DNA from: JBBRSC01 sp038245795
GTDB lineage: Bacteria; Actinomycetota; Acidimicrobiia; Acidimicrobiales; Microtrichaceae
Assembly (NCBI GenBank): GCA_038245795.1
Contig: JBBRSC010000132.1
Location: 1-9,080, forward strand
Direction: 5' to 3'
Length of the DNA: 9,080 bases
Notes under the pieces: model-generated
What the model was told of the DNA's origin: nothing
Database searches by the model: none
The model's input: only the letters and a program-made list of their open reading frames with translations
Shown: in pieces, positions 1-6,433 of the stretch
Layout of the letters: each line of letters starts with the position of its first letter
How positions within the stretch are numbered: the first letter of the stretch is position 1
Translations under genes and position numbers: made by a program

Positions 1-22
1 ATCGCCATGGCGGGCGACTCTC

Positions 23-436
23 ATGGCGCCTTCGAGGACGACGACCTTGCGGGTAACGAACGAACTGCTCGACGAGATCGCCCGAATCGCAGAGCGACGG
101 GGCACGACAATGATTGACGTTGTGCCTGACGGGGTGCACCGACTCGATCGCGACGATTGGTGCAAGTCGGTCCACGACGCGCTCAACGTGATGACCGCGT
201 CAGCGGCGTCGTCGTATCTGGAACAGGTCCGGTCCGTCTCGATCCATCGCATGGTTGAGCGGTTCGGTCATCTCGGCGTGGGCGTCGGCAACGCTGAGCC
301 CAGCGGGATCGTGACGGACCACTTCGACCGGGCCATGAGCGGGGACTGCGGCTGGCACACCTCGAGGGTTGCCTTGGTTTCGGATGGCCCCTCGTTCTGC
401 TCCCGCTCGTCGCCGCTCCGATGCAACGCCGATTGA
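23..436 (+). pseudogene. Ribbon-helix-helix antitoxin-like gene, C-terminus replaced (orphan, probably decayed)
   Basis: The first 65 or so residues look like an actinobacterial RHH (VapB/MazE-type) antitoxin: a short basic start with the strand TTTLRV (residues 7-12), a helix ELLDEIARIAERRG (14-27), a second helix around TMIDVV, then HRLDRDDW. Such antitoxins are usually about 75-85 residues and are followed at once by a PIN or MazF toxin gene. Here the frame runs on to 137 residues, and everything after about residue 70 (base 230) looks unlike the family and is low in recognisable structure. No toxin follows. A proline inside the second helix (VVPDGV) would be expected to disturb the fold. 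I infer a degraded antitoxin whose end was altered by a frameshift or rearrangement and whose toxin was lost. There is no strong ribosome binding site before the ATG at 23. A functional solitary antitoxin or DNA-binding protein is the alternative. Confidence 0.5.
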
Positions 437-569
437 CCGGCGTCCTCAGACGCCATCACCGGCACGTCACCACCATCTCAGGACTGCCACTCATCGCTGT
501 CGCAACCTCGGCTGGTACAACGACATCCGCCCCAACTGACCGCGATTCCGGCGGGACCGGTCCGCCGTG
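231..569. other. Stretch without a recognisable gene
   Basis: After the antitoxin-like segment, no frame on either strand gives a protein I recognise until the stop of the DUF2254 gene at 570. The antitoxin frame stays open to 436, but its content looks random. A short run at about 502-540 reads NLGWYNDIRPN followed by a stop. It weakly resembles the tail of an integrase-type transposase, but is too short to call. I see no terminator-like hairpin with a T-run, no tRNA and no repeat array. Confidence 0.4.
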
Positions 570-1885
570 TCACGCCTCCCGTCCGAACCGTCGCCGATAG
601 GCCTCCTCGACAACGGCCACGTCGCTCCCGAGAAGCTCTGTCGATGCAGCACACCCCGCTACCACAAGGTCGGCCTGCTCTTTGAGCACCGGCAGTCTGT
701 CCGTGAGGCCGGCGTGTGACAGTGACTCGTGCAGAAGCTCGAGCGATTCGAGCAGGTAGACGCAGACCAATGGTTGGCTCCTCGCTGCTCGCCTGACCTC
801 GTCGAACGTGAGGTGTACGAGTTGGTCGTGCGTCGGCTGTTGCTCCATCTGGAGCTGTCGACCATCGGAACCGTCGATCACGCTGGGGGGTGGTGATCGG
901 TGCAGCAGGTTGGCGAGCACTGACGTCGAGTGAAAGATCGCGTCCTGCGCTGTAGTGGGATCGTTGATCCCTGGGGACAGCGCCCTGAGCGCGACATCGG
1001 CGAGCTGGCGGAGCCCGTACGACGGATCTTGTTGCATGGTGCGCGTGGCACCGATTCCGACAGCCGCACGGGCACGAGCGACGGCCTCATCGTCTGCGTC
1101 GCCTGGCGCCGGAGTGATCGTGCAAATGGGGGTGCCCTCAACCGCATAACGGCCGGCGCCGTGTGAAGTCTCACAGTCCCGTTCGCACCAGCGCTTCGAA
1201 CGAGCTCGCCGAGATGGACCTGCTGCACCCACCCGGCGCGATCGAACCTGACGATGGCCGATGTCGATCCCGCCGGAGGTGTTCGAATGATGGGGACACC
1301 GACATTCGGGTGAGCGGACCAGTCGTTACCGATGCTGTTGATGGACTCGCGAGCGACCCGCTGCAGGATCTCGCTGATGTCCATCGAATGAGCGCTGTGG
1401 TTGATGAATGAGACGACCGCCAAGATCGCGGCGACACCGAGCACCACGGCCGCAACGACGGACAGGTTGGGGATGACCGGGTCTCCGCCCTCCTCGAACG
1501 GCGACCGGACCGAACGAAGGACGATCAGGGAGTAGGTGAACGTCCCGACGACGATTCCCATCACCCGCTTGTTGAACGGATCCCGGAACAGCGTGTGCAC
1601 CACCTGCGGGGAGTACTGACTCGAACCGAGCTGGATGATCAACAACGAAACGGAGAACGCGACACCGGCGAAGCTGATCGTCGCTGTGGCAACCGTCGTC
1701 AGCACGGCTCGCGCACTATTGACCGTGGAGGTGAAGACCGCAGGAAGCGAAGCCGAGCCATCCAATCGACGGTCGATCCCGAGCGCGAGTTCGCCGAGGA
1801 CGACCGCCACGACGACGGACAGAGTTGGCACGAGGAAGAGGCTTGAGCGTGCCGTCTCCAGATATCGGTTCACTCGAATTCGCAT
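570..1885 (-). pseudogene. DUF2254 family membrane protein, interrupted by one frameshift
   Basis: DUF2254 proteins are predicted inner-membrane proteins of unknown function, about 420-440 residues long. Reading from 1885, residues 1-242 give four hydrophobic segments (about 14-37, 60-86, 107-124 and 137-161) and a soluble stretch with DISEILQRVARESI and the AGWVQQVHLGELV segment, all typical of the family. The match stops near base 1160. It resumes in another frame with GRYAVEGTPI, then the family hallmark GLRQLADVALRALSPGINDP (about 980-1040), and ends at 570. The two parts add up to about 438 residues, the expected full length. One missing base around 1153-1163 (a -1 shift) explains the break. 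The start at 1885 has an AGAGG ribosome site six bases upstream. I see no slippery heptamer, so a mutation or assembly error is more likely than programmed frameshifting. Confidence 0.85.
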
Positions 1886-1905
1886 GGCTGACCTCTTCCG
1901 CTTCG

Positions 1906-2031
1906 GAACTGGCGGCGCCCACCCCGTACCTCCCAGATGCCCTCATCGGGTTCCTGCCAGGCGCCCTCGAGGTAGTCGAGCAGCACCTTCTGTAGCTGCC
2001 AGGCATTTTCGTCCAATGCGAGTCCACAGAC
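1906..2031 (-). pseudogene. Remnant of a glycoside hydrolase family 15 (glucoamylase/trehalase-like) gene
   Basis: About 42 codons read as a typical internal block of bacterial GH15 proteins: LDENAWQLQKVLLDYLEGAW, then QEPDEGIWEVRGGRRQF. In the family the W-EPDeGIWEvRG block precedes a conserved HF-HSK segment and carries acidic residues of the catalytic domain. Here the match stops directly after RRQF, where the DUF2254 ribosome site and start follow within 20 bases. Nothing upstream of 2031 matches the family in any frame I read. Full-length family members are about 600 residues, so well over nine tenths of the gene is gone. Both ends are abrupt, suggesting deletions rather than gradual decay. 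The frame itself stays open across the fragment. I am fairly sure of the family; the precise activity (glucoamylase, trehalase or other) cannot be told. Confidence 0.7.
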
Positions 2032-2320
2032 CCTAGTAAGAGAGTCGGTCGACCAATGCGTCGGTTGCGATGAGCACGGGTGCGAAGCGCTGAACCCTTC
2101 CGAAGGGCGATACGTGATCGAGCTCAATGGCTCCGATCGAGTGGACCTCGGAGAGGCTGCGACGGCGAATACCGTGTGAGGGAGCACCGAGTCGAGCGAA
2201 CTCGTGAATGGAGACCGCGCCGGACACATTGGCGCCGTCATCATGATGTTGACGGGCGTGCTCGGTGCCCAACGACTCCCGAAGCACATCGACAACCCAC
2301 GAATCTGAAAGGAGCCACCG
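2032..2320. other. Stretch between the GH15 remnant and the PPOX gene without an identified gene
   Basis: This stretch holds an 84-codon open frame on the minus strand (2287 to 2033, ending LVDRLSY) and a similar open frame on the plus strand that runs through the PPOX start. Neither resembles a family I know, and neither has a convincing ribosome site. The stretch probably contains the promoter of the PPOX gene at its right end, but I cannot point to clear -35/-10 boxes. Confidence 0.35.
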
Positions 2321-2755
2321 ATGACTGAATCATGGGAACAACTCTCCACTGACGCACCGGAACTCGCAGCCGCGATCGAGCAGCGCCTCGGAGCGAACGT
2401 TCATCACATCCTCGCGACGATCCAAGCCGATGGAAGCCCCCGGCTCAGCGGTACCGAAATTGAGATCACCCCCATCCAGCTCCGCCTCGGGATGATGCCC
2501 AACTCTCACAAACTCGACGACGTCAACCGGGACCCTCGCGTTGCCATCCACACCGCACCGCTCGATCCAGACCTGGCGGACGGCGACGCCAAGCTCGCCG
2601 GTTCACTCCGAGCTGATGGAGCAACCCAGGGTCAGCCGGGCCACGCATTCGTGTTCGACTTCCACACGGCGAGCCTCGTCCGAGTTGTGGGCGAACAGCT
2701 CGAGTTCACCATCTGGACCCGCAAGGACGGCGTTCGAACCATCAGACGCTCCTAG
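2321..2755 (+). CDS. Pyridoxamine 5'-phosphate oxidase-fold (FMN/F420-binding split barrel) protein
   Basis: A 144-residue cytosolic protein. The line HHILATIQADGSPRLSGTEI (residues 27-46) is the first two strands of the split barrel, followed by LRLGMMPNSHKLDDVNRDPRVAIHT, where family members commonly carry SxKxxxLxRdPRval near the flavin or F420 phosphate site. The C-terminal VRVVGEQLEFTIWTRKDG is the closing sheet. Members use FMN, F420 or haem and act as oxidoreductases or binding proteins; the substrate cannot be told from sequence. The ATG at 2321 is set by the ribosome site AAGGAG about seven bases upstream. The gene ends with TAG, 21 bases before the DUF2461 gene, so the two may be co-transcribed. 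It appears intact and of usual length. Confidence 0.85.
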   Translation: MTESWEQLSTDAPELAAAIEQRLGANVHHILATIQADGSPRLSGTEIEITPIQLRLGMMPNSHKLDDVNRDPRVAIHTAPLDPDLADGDAKLAGSLRADGATQGQPGHAFVFDFHTASLVRVVGEQLEFTIWTRKDGVRTIRRS

Positions 2756-2776
2756 GTCCTACAGTTCGATTCCGTC

Positions 2777-3439
2777 ATGGGATTCACGGGATGGCCGACC
2801 GCAGCATTCGAGTTCTTGGCTGAGCTCGAGGCGAACAACAACCGGGCGTGGTGGCTCGAGCACCGTCCGACCTACGACAACGCAATCCTTGCGCCGTTCG
2901 AAGCATTGGCGTCAGCGGTCAACGACGAGTTCGGTCCGCTGCACCGATTCCGACCGAATCGCGATGTCCGGTTCTCGAAGGACAAGTCGCCCTACAAGAC
3001 CGTCACCGGGGCGATGACCGAGAGCCAGGGCGGGTCGTCGTACTACGTGCAGTTGTCGTCGGATGGGTTGTTCGTCGGCTCGGGCATGTACCACTTGGCG
3101 TCGGACCAACTCGCGAGGTTCCGTGAAGCGCTGCTCGACGACGCGCTGGGGTCGCGCATCGCAGCGGTCACGGACGCCCTAGCGGCGGGGGGATACGACG
3201 TCACCGCTGCTGAGACGCTGAAGACCGCACCTCGCGGGTGGGATCGCGAACACCCCCGCATCGAACTCGCGCGCCGAAAAGGTCTGGTCATCGCTCGCAC
3301 CTTCGGCCGGGCCAAATGGCAATCCACCGCGAAGTCGTTGGGGTATATCGAGAGTGTCTGGCGCGATGCTGCGCCGATGAACAACTGGCTCGACGAGTTC
3401 GTCGGACCCTCGACACTCCCTCCGCCCGATTTCGGCTGA
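2777..3439 (+). CDS. DUF2461 (TIGR02453) family protein
   Basis: A 220-residue protein matching DUF2461 along its whole length. It has F-FLAELEANNNRAWWLEHR near the N-terminus (residues 12-30), the hallmark RDVRFSKDKSPYKT (about 62-75), then YYVQLSSDGLFVGSGMYHL, LKTAPRGWDREHPRIELAR-KGL and a C-terminal NNWLDEFVG. The biochemical role of the family is unknown; it is a soluble protein without signal peptide or membrane segments. The ATG at 2777 gives the standard family start (GFTGWP-AAFEFL). No Shine-Dalgarno site is evident, so it is either translated by coupling to the PPOX gene 21 bases upstream or made from a leaderless transcript. It converges on the SDR gene, leaving only 15 bases between stop codons and no obvious terminator hairpin. 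Confidence 0.85.
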   Translation: MGFTGWPTAAFEFLAELEANNNRAWWLEHRPTYDNAILAPFEALASAVNDEFGPLHRFRPNRDVRFSKDKSPYKTVTGAMTESQGGSSYYVQLSSDGLFVGSGMYHLASDQLARFREALLDDALGSRIAAVTDALAAGGYDVTAAETLKTAPRGWDREHPRIELARRKGLVIARTFGRAKWQSTAKSLGYIESVWRDAAPMNNWLDEFVGPSTLPPPDFG

Positions 3440-3454
3440 CAGCGGCCCGCCGGG

Positions 3455-4264
3455 TCAGGAAACGACGATGCCGCCGTCGCAGGTGATCACTTCGCCAACG
3501 GTGAACGCTCCGGCTCGTGAGGCGAGGAAGATCGCCAGACCGGCGATGTCCTCTGGGGTGCCGATTCGTCCGCGGGGCATGGTCCTCCCGAGAGCGTCCC
3601 AATCGGTGCCCTCAACGTCGCCCCCGGTGCCGACTCCCGTGCTCAGCATCCACGTGGGGAACGGTCCGGGGGCGATGGCATTGACCAAAATGTTGCGTCG
3701 CACGAGCTTGGCGGCCAGCTGGCGAGTGAGCGAGTGCACCGCCGCCTTCGACGGTCCGTAGGAGACCGTGTCGAAGGCTGGAGTCCTGATTCCGTCGATG
3801 GAGCCGATGTTGATCACCCGCGACGGATCGTCGAGGGTTGCGCCAGCTTCAAGGAGGGGGAGCAGTTGTTGGGTGAGGAAGAAGACGCCCTTCACGTTGG
3901 TATCGAACACCTTGTCCCAACCGGCTTCGGGAAAGTCATCGATCGACGCGCCCCAGGACACGCCGGCGTTGTTCACGAGCACATCAAGTTGCGACTCACG
4001 TTCGTGCAGCGCTTGCACGAGCGCGTTGATGCCGTCGAGCTCAGCCAGATTGGCGGGGATGGAGACGCACGTTCCGCCGTACTCCTCGGCGAGACGTTTC
4101 GCGGTGGCGTCACAGACATCGGCCTTGCGGGAGCTGATGTAGACGGTGGCACCGTTGGCCAGGAATCCCGCGGCGATCATCTCGCCGATGCCCCGTGAGC
4201 CCCCGGTCACCAGCACCAACTTGCCCTCGACTCCGAACAGATCTTTCACGTTGAGGTGACTCAT
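3455..4264 (-). CDS. SDR family NAD(P)-dependent oxidoreductase
   Basis: A classical short-chain dehydrogenase/reductase of 269 residues. It has the Rossmann motif TGGSRGIG (20-27), NNAG (98-101), N123 in DTNVKG, the catalytic S155 (NIGSIDG), Y169 and K173 in SYGPSK, then NAIAPGPF, and a C-terminal GEVITCDGG. The arginine after the glycine motif and SSRK at 44-47 favour NADP(H). It most resembles 3-oxoacyl-ACP reductase-like SDRs, but the substrate is not predictable. I prefer the start at 4264 because AGGAGG lies seven bases upstream of it. The longer frame from 4288 would place that ribosome site inside the coding region. The gene lies 16 bases downstream of a VOC gene on the same strand, so the two very likely form an operon. 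Confidence 0.9.
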   Translation of the reverse strand: MSHLNVKDLFGVEGKLVLVTGGSRGIGEMIAAGFLANGATVYISSRKADVCDATAKRLAEEYGGTCVSIPANLAELDGINALVQALHERESQLDVLVNNAGVSWGASIDDFPEAGWDKVFDTNVKGVFFLTQQLLPLLEAGATLDDPSRVINIGSIDGIRTPAFDTVSYGPSKAAVHSLTRQLAAKLVRRNILVNAIAPGPFPTWMLSTGVGTGGDVEGTDWDALGRTMPRGRIGTPEDIAGLAIFLASRAGAFTVGEVITCDGGIVVS

Positions 4265-4271
4265 TGGGTTT

Positions 4272-4277
4272 CCTCCT
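4272..4277 (-). promoter_or_regulatory. Ribosome binding site that fixes the SDR start
   Basis: AGGAGG on the minus strand, seven bases before the ATG at 4264. It decides for that start over an in-frame ATG at 4288, which overlaps the stop of the VOC gene. Confidence 0.8.
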
Positions 4278-4280
4278 GGG

Positions 4281-4640
4281 CTAGTCATCGCTGTGGCTGA
4301 CGATGTTGATCACGTTCCCGTCGGGGTCGCGGACAAGGAATCTCCGAACGCCCCACGATTCCTCGGTGAGCGGATGGACGATCTCGTAGCCGCGTCGCTG
4401 GGCCTCGGCGTACGCCTCATCGACGTCGTTTCCGACATGCACCGAGATGACAGAATCCACCGAACTCGACGCATCGCCGGTCACGAGCTGGACGTTCGCA
4501 GTGCTATCCGGTGATCGAAAGCGCGCCACCCACCCCAGGTTGAACTCCTCGGTGCTCAGCCCCAGGTAGTCCGAGTAGAACCCGCGAGCCGCGTCGATGC
4601 TGGTGACGGGCAGGTTGGCGGTGACGCCGGTTACTCGCAC
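4281..4640 (-). CDS. VOC (glyoxalase/bleomycin-resistance/dioxygenase superfamily) protein
   Basis: A 119-residue protein with both halves of the vicinal-oxygen-chelate fold. The first module is TANLPVTSIDAARGFYSDYLGL (residues 7-28) followed by ANVQLVTG. The second is ISVHVGNDVDEAYAEAQRRGYEIV, ending with RRFLVRDPDGNVINIV. VOC proteins range from glyoxalases and ring-cleaving dioxygenases to antibiotic-binding proteins; nothing here fixes the substrate. Translation starts at GTG (4640) with AGGAGA four bases upstream. It is the first gene of a probable two-gene unit with the SDR oxidoreductase. Its promoter should lie within the decayed SDR remnant immediately upstream, since only nine bases separate the two. 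Confidence 0.85.
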   Translation of the reverse strand: MRVTGVTANLPVTSIDAARGFYSDYLGLSTEEFNLGWVARFRSPDSTANVQLVTGDASSSVDSVISVHVGNDVDEAYAEAQRRGYEIVHPLTEESWGVRRFLVRDPDGNVINIVSHSDD

Positions 4641-4649
4641 GCGGTCTCC

Positions 4650-4934
4650 TCATGTTGGGTAGGTGGCGTCATCGTATCGACGACTCGTTGGTTGATCATC
4701 GGGTGGTCGTCGCGTTGAACGGATGACCGTCGATCGCCCTGCGTCGCCTCGGAGTGACACCGGAGCCATTCGTGCCGTCAACAGGAAGTGAGCGAGGTGG
4801 TTGGTGCCGAACTGCGTTTCGAACCCGTCGGCCGTATGTCGTATCGGACACGCCATCGATCCAGCGTTGTTGATCAGCACATCGAGCGAGGCGAGCACTC
4901 ATCGGATGTGGTGGCGCTGTCGAAGGTGCCGGTC
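4650..4934 (-). pseudogene. SDR oxidoreductase remnant with internal deletion, overlapping the MarR stop
   Basis: An ATG at 4934 overlaps the MarR stop (ATGA) and starts MTGTFDSATTSDE, a typical opening of retinol-dehydrogenase-like actinobacterial SDR proteins. About 13 residues in, the match jumps, in another frame, to LDVLINNAGSMACP, then TADGFETQFGTNHLAHFLLT (about 4770-4875). That block contains the SDR NNAG motif and normally lies some 80 residues further in. The Rossmann TGxxxGxG motif is therefore deleted. After MAPVSLRGDAG the sequence drifts, with only a vague echo of the next SDR strand, and the Y-x3-K active site is absent. I infer a non-functional relic of a MarR-SDR operon with a deletion of roughly 200 bases or more, a frame change at the joint and a lost C-terminus. 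Confidence 0.75.
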
Positions 4935-5460
4935 ATGTCGTTTTTGTTTCCGTCTGCGGGCTCCCATCATGCTCGGAGCCCGTTGGGTCCGGGTCGGGCT
5001 CGAGGGTGTCGATGATGCGTCTGGCGATGTCGCCGAGTTCGCCGATCTGCCGCCGGGTGAGCGGATCGATGACGTGCCGGCGAACGGCAGCAACGTGACC
5101 GGGTGCGGTTGCGACCAGCTTGTCGACGCCGGCGTCGGTCAGCGTGGCGATCGTCGCTCGGCCATCGGTGGGGTCAATAGATCTCCGCACCCATCCTCGT
5201 TGCTCGAGGCGACTCACGCAGTGGGACAGTCGTGACAGCGAGGCATCGGTGAGCGTCCCGAGCGCCCGCATGCGCATGTTCCCATCGTGAGTCGCTGAGA
5301 GCATGGCCAGTACCTGGTAGTCGAAGTGGGTGATGTCTGCATCGCGGCGGAGTTGTGCGTCCAAGGTTGCCGGAAGCCGGATGATCAGGCTGACGAATGC
5401 CAGCCATGAACTCATCTCATCCTCATCAAGCCACTGCGGTTCCCCCAGAGACTCGTCCAT
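4933..5460 (-). CDS. MarR family transcriptional regulator
   Basis: A 175-residue winged-helix repressor. It has an N-terminal dimerisation helix region (PQWLDEDEMSSWLAFVSLIIRLP, 8-30), HFDYQVLAML (45-54), a recognition helix ASLSRLSHCVSRLEQRGW (73-90) and a wing around RSIDPTDGRATIATLTDAG. A C-terminal helix with GHVAAVRRHVIDPLT completes the dimer interface. MarR proteins bind palindromes as dimers and release DNA on binding phenolic or similar ligands, or on thiol oxidation; C81 in the recognition helix is notable. The 5460 ATG keeps the conserved PQWL segment, although the GAGGG before it is very close. An ATG at 5415, with AGGA upstream, is the alternative. The gene is divergent from the LigB-type dioxygenase gene, and two matching palindromes lie between them. 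Confidence 0.9.
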   Translation of the reverse strand: MDESLGEPQWLDEDEMSSWLAFVSLIIRLPATLDAQLRRDADITHFDYQVLAMLSATHDGNMRMRALGTLTDASLSRLSHCVSRLEQRGWVRRSIDPTDGRATIATLTDAGVDKLVATAPGHVAAVRRHVIDPLTRRQIGELGDIARRIIDTLEPDPDPTGSEHDGSPQTETKTT

Positions 5461-5489
5461 CCCTCAGATGCTATCGCCGAGGGGAATGA

Positions 5490-5503
5490 CTTGAAGCTTC
5501 AAG
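5490..5503. promoter_or_regulatory. Probable MarR operator 1 (perfect 14-base palindrome)
   Basis: CTTGAAGCTTCAAG is a perfect palindrome in the gap between the divergent MarR and dioxygenase genes. Its core TTGAA-N2-TTCAA recurs at 5523-5534 with a centre-to-centre distance of 32 bases, about three helical turns. A lone half site (TTGAAG) sits between them at 5507-5512. The position and symmetry fit a MarR-dimer site that could control both directions. A plus-strand promoter with TTGAAG (5491-5496) and GATATC (5515-5520) would be covered by it, but those boxes are only tentative. Confidence 0.65.
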
Positions 5504-5522
5504 CAGTTGAAGCAGATATCAC

Positions 5523-5534
5523 TTGAACTTTCAA
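5523..5534. promoter_or_regulatory. Probable MarR operator 2 (TTGAA-N2-TTCAA)
   Basis: TTGAACTTTCAA has the same 5-2-5 dyad as operator 1, with different central bases. It lies about 50 bases before the dioxygenase ATG and just beyond the tentative -10 box. Two equally built sites on the same face of the helix suggest cooperative or bridging binding by the neighbouring MarR protein. Confidence 0.55.
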
Positions 5535-5585
5535 CCAAAAAGGCCGACGATGGTCATCGTACGATGCGGCGAACTGGAGCACGAC

Positions 5586-6416
5586 ATGAGCGAGCAGCAC
5601 GGCACACGTCTTCCCACCTACTTCATTTCCCATGGGGGTGGCCCCTGGCCATGGTTGAAGGACGACATGCCGTTCGACATGTCACAACTCGAGGAGTCGC
5701 TGCAGCGGATTCCACGCGAGCTCGCCGCCGCACCGACAGCGATCCTTGTCATTTCGGCGCACTGGGAAGCCCCGGAATTCACCGTCCAAACCAACCCCCA
5801 TCCTCCGATGTTGTACGACTACGGCGGTTTCCCGGAGTTCACGTACCACATCAGCTATCCAGCACCGGGCTAGCCGGCTGTCGCGTCACGCGTGACGGAA
5901 CTGCTCGGCGTCGCCGGGATCGCTGTTCAACAGGACCCCGATCGCGGATTCGACCACGGTGTGTTTGCACCGCTGTATGCCGCCTATCCCGACGCGGATG
6001 TTCCCATTCTGCAGCTCTCGATCAAGGCTGGCTACGATCCTGACCAACACCTGGCACTCGGTCGTGCGCTGGCGCCCTTGCGGGATGAGAATGTGCTGAT
6101 CATCGGCAGCGGACTCACATTTCACGATCTGCGCAATCTGGGTCCGAGCGGCGCTCACGCTTCTCGCGAGTTCGACGACTGGTTGACGCTCACGCTGACG
6201 GAGTCGTCGCCCGCCGCGAGAACTCAGGCACTTCGCGACTGGGACCGAGCGCCGAGCGCCCGCGCCGCACACCCCATGGAGGATCACCTCATTCCATTGA
6301 TGGTGGCAGTCGGCGCCGCCGAGGACGAAGCGGGTGTTCGCATTTACAACCAGAACGACTTCGCCGGATTCATCACAGCATCCAGTTATCGATTCGGCGC
6401 AGCAACGTCGGCCTGA
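5586..6416 (+). pseudogene. LigB/4,5-DOPA-type extradiol ring-cleavage dioxygenase with in-frame TAG at codon 96
   Basis: The frame gives a 276-residue class III extradiol dioxygenase apart from one TAG at 5871-5873. These enzymes open catechol-type rings using a divalent metal; YgiD-like members act on DOPA-like catechols. Visible family residues are H16 in ISHGGGPW, H59 in VISAHWEAPE, H180 in GLTFHDL and H234 in HPMEDHLIPL; H16, H59 and H234 are the likely metal ligands. The tail YNQNDFAGFITASSYRFG is also typical. The TAG stands in YPAPG-stop-PAVASRV, where relatives commonly have serine, so a single TCG-to-TAG change explains it. The truncated product would lack H180 and H234. The ATG at 5586 has GGAG six bases upstream. 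The gene is divergent from a MarR regulator and shares its operators. TAG ends other intact genes here, so recoding is unlikely. Confidence 0.85.
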
Positions 6417-6433
6417 GGCCTCGTCGGCTGTGG

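Noticed and set aside
502..540. Short frame reading NLGWYNDIRPN that resembles the end of an integrase-type transposase
   Set aside because: Only about a dozen residues match, the DDE motifs are absent, and no terminal inverted repeats are visible nearby.
1150..1165. Programmed -1 frameshifting in the DUF2254 gene
   Set aside because: No X-XXY-YYZ slippery heptamer is present at the joint, and DUF2254 genes are normally one continuous frame.
4265..4288. Longer SDR start at 4288
   Set aside because: The AGGAGG ribosome site would lie inside the coding region, and the ATG at 4264 has ideal spacing.
6410..6420. GGCCTGAGGCC as a terminator hairpin between the dioxygenase and vapC genes
   Set aside because: The stem is only four to five pairs, it includes the dioxygenase stop codon, and no T-run follows on either strand.
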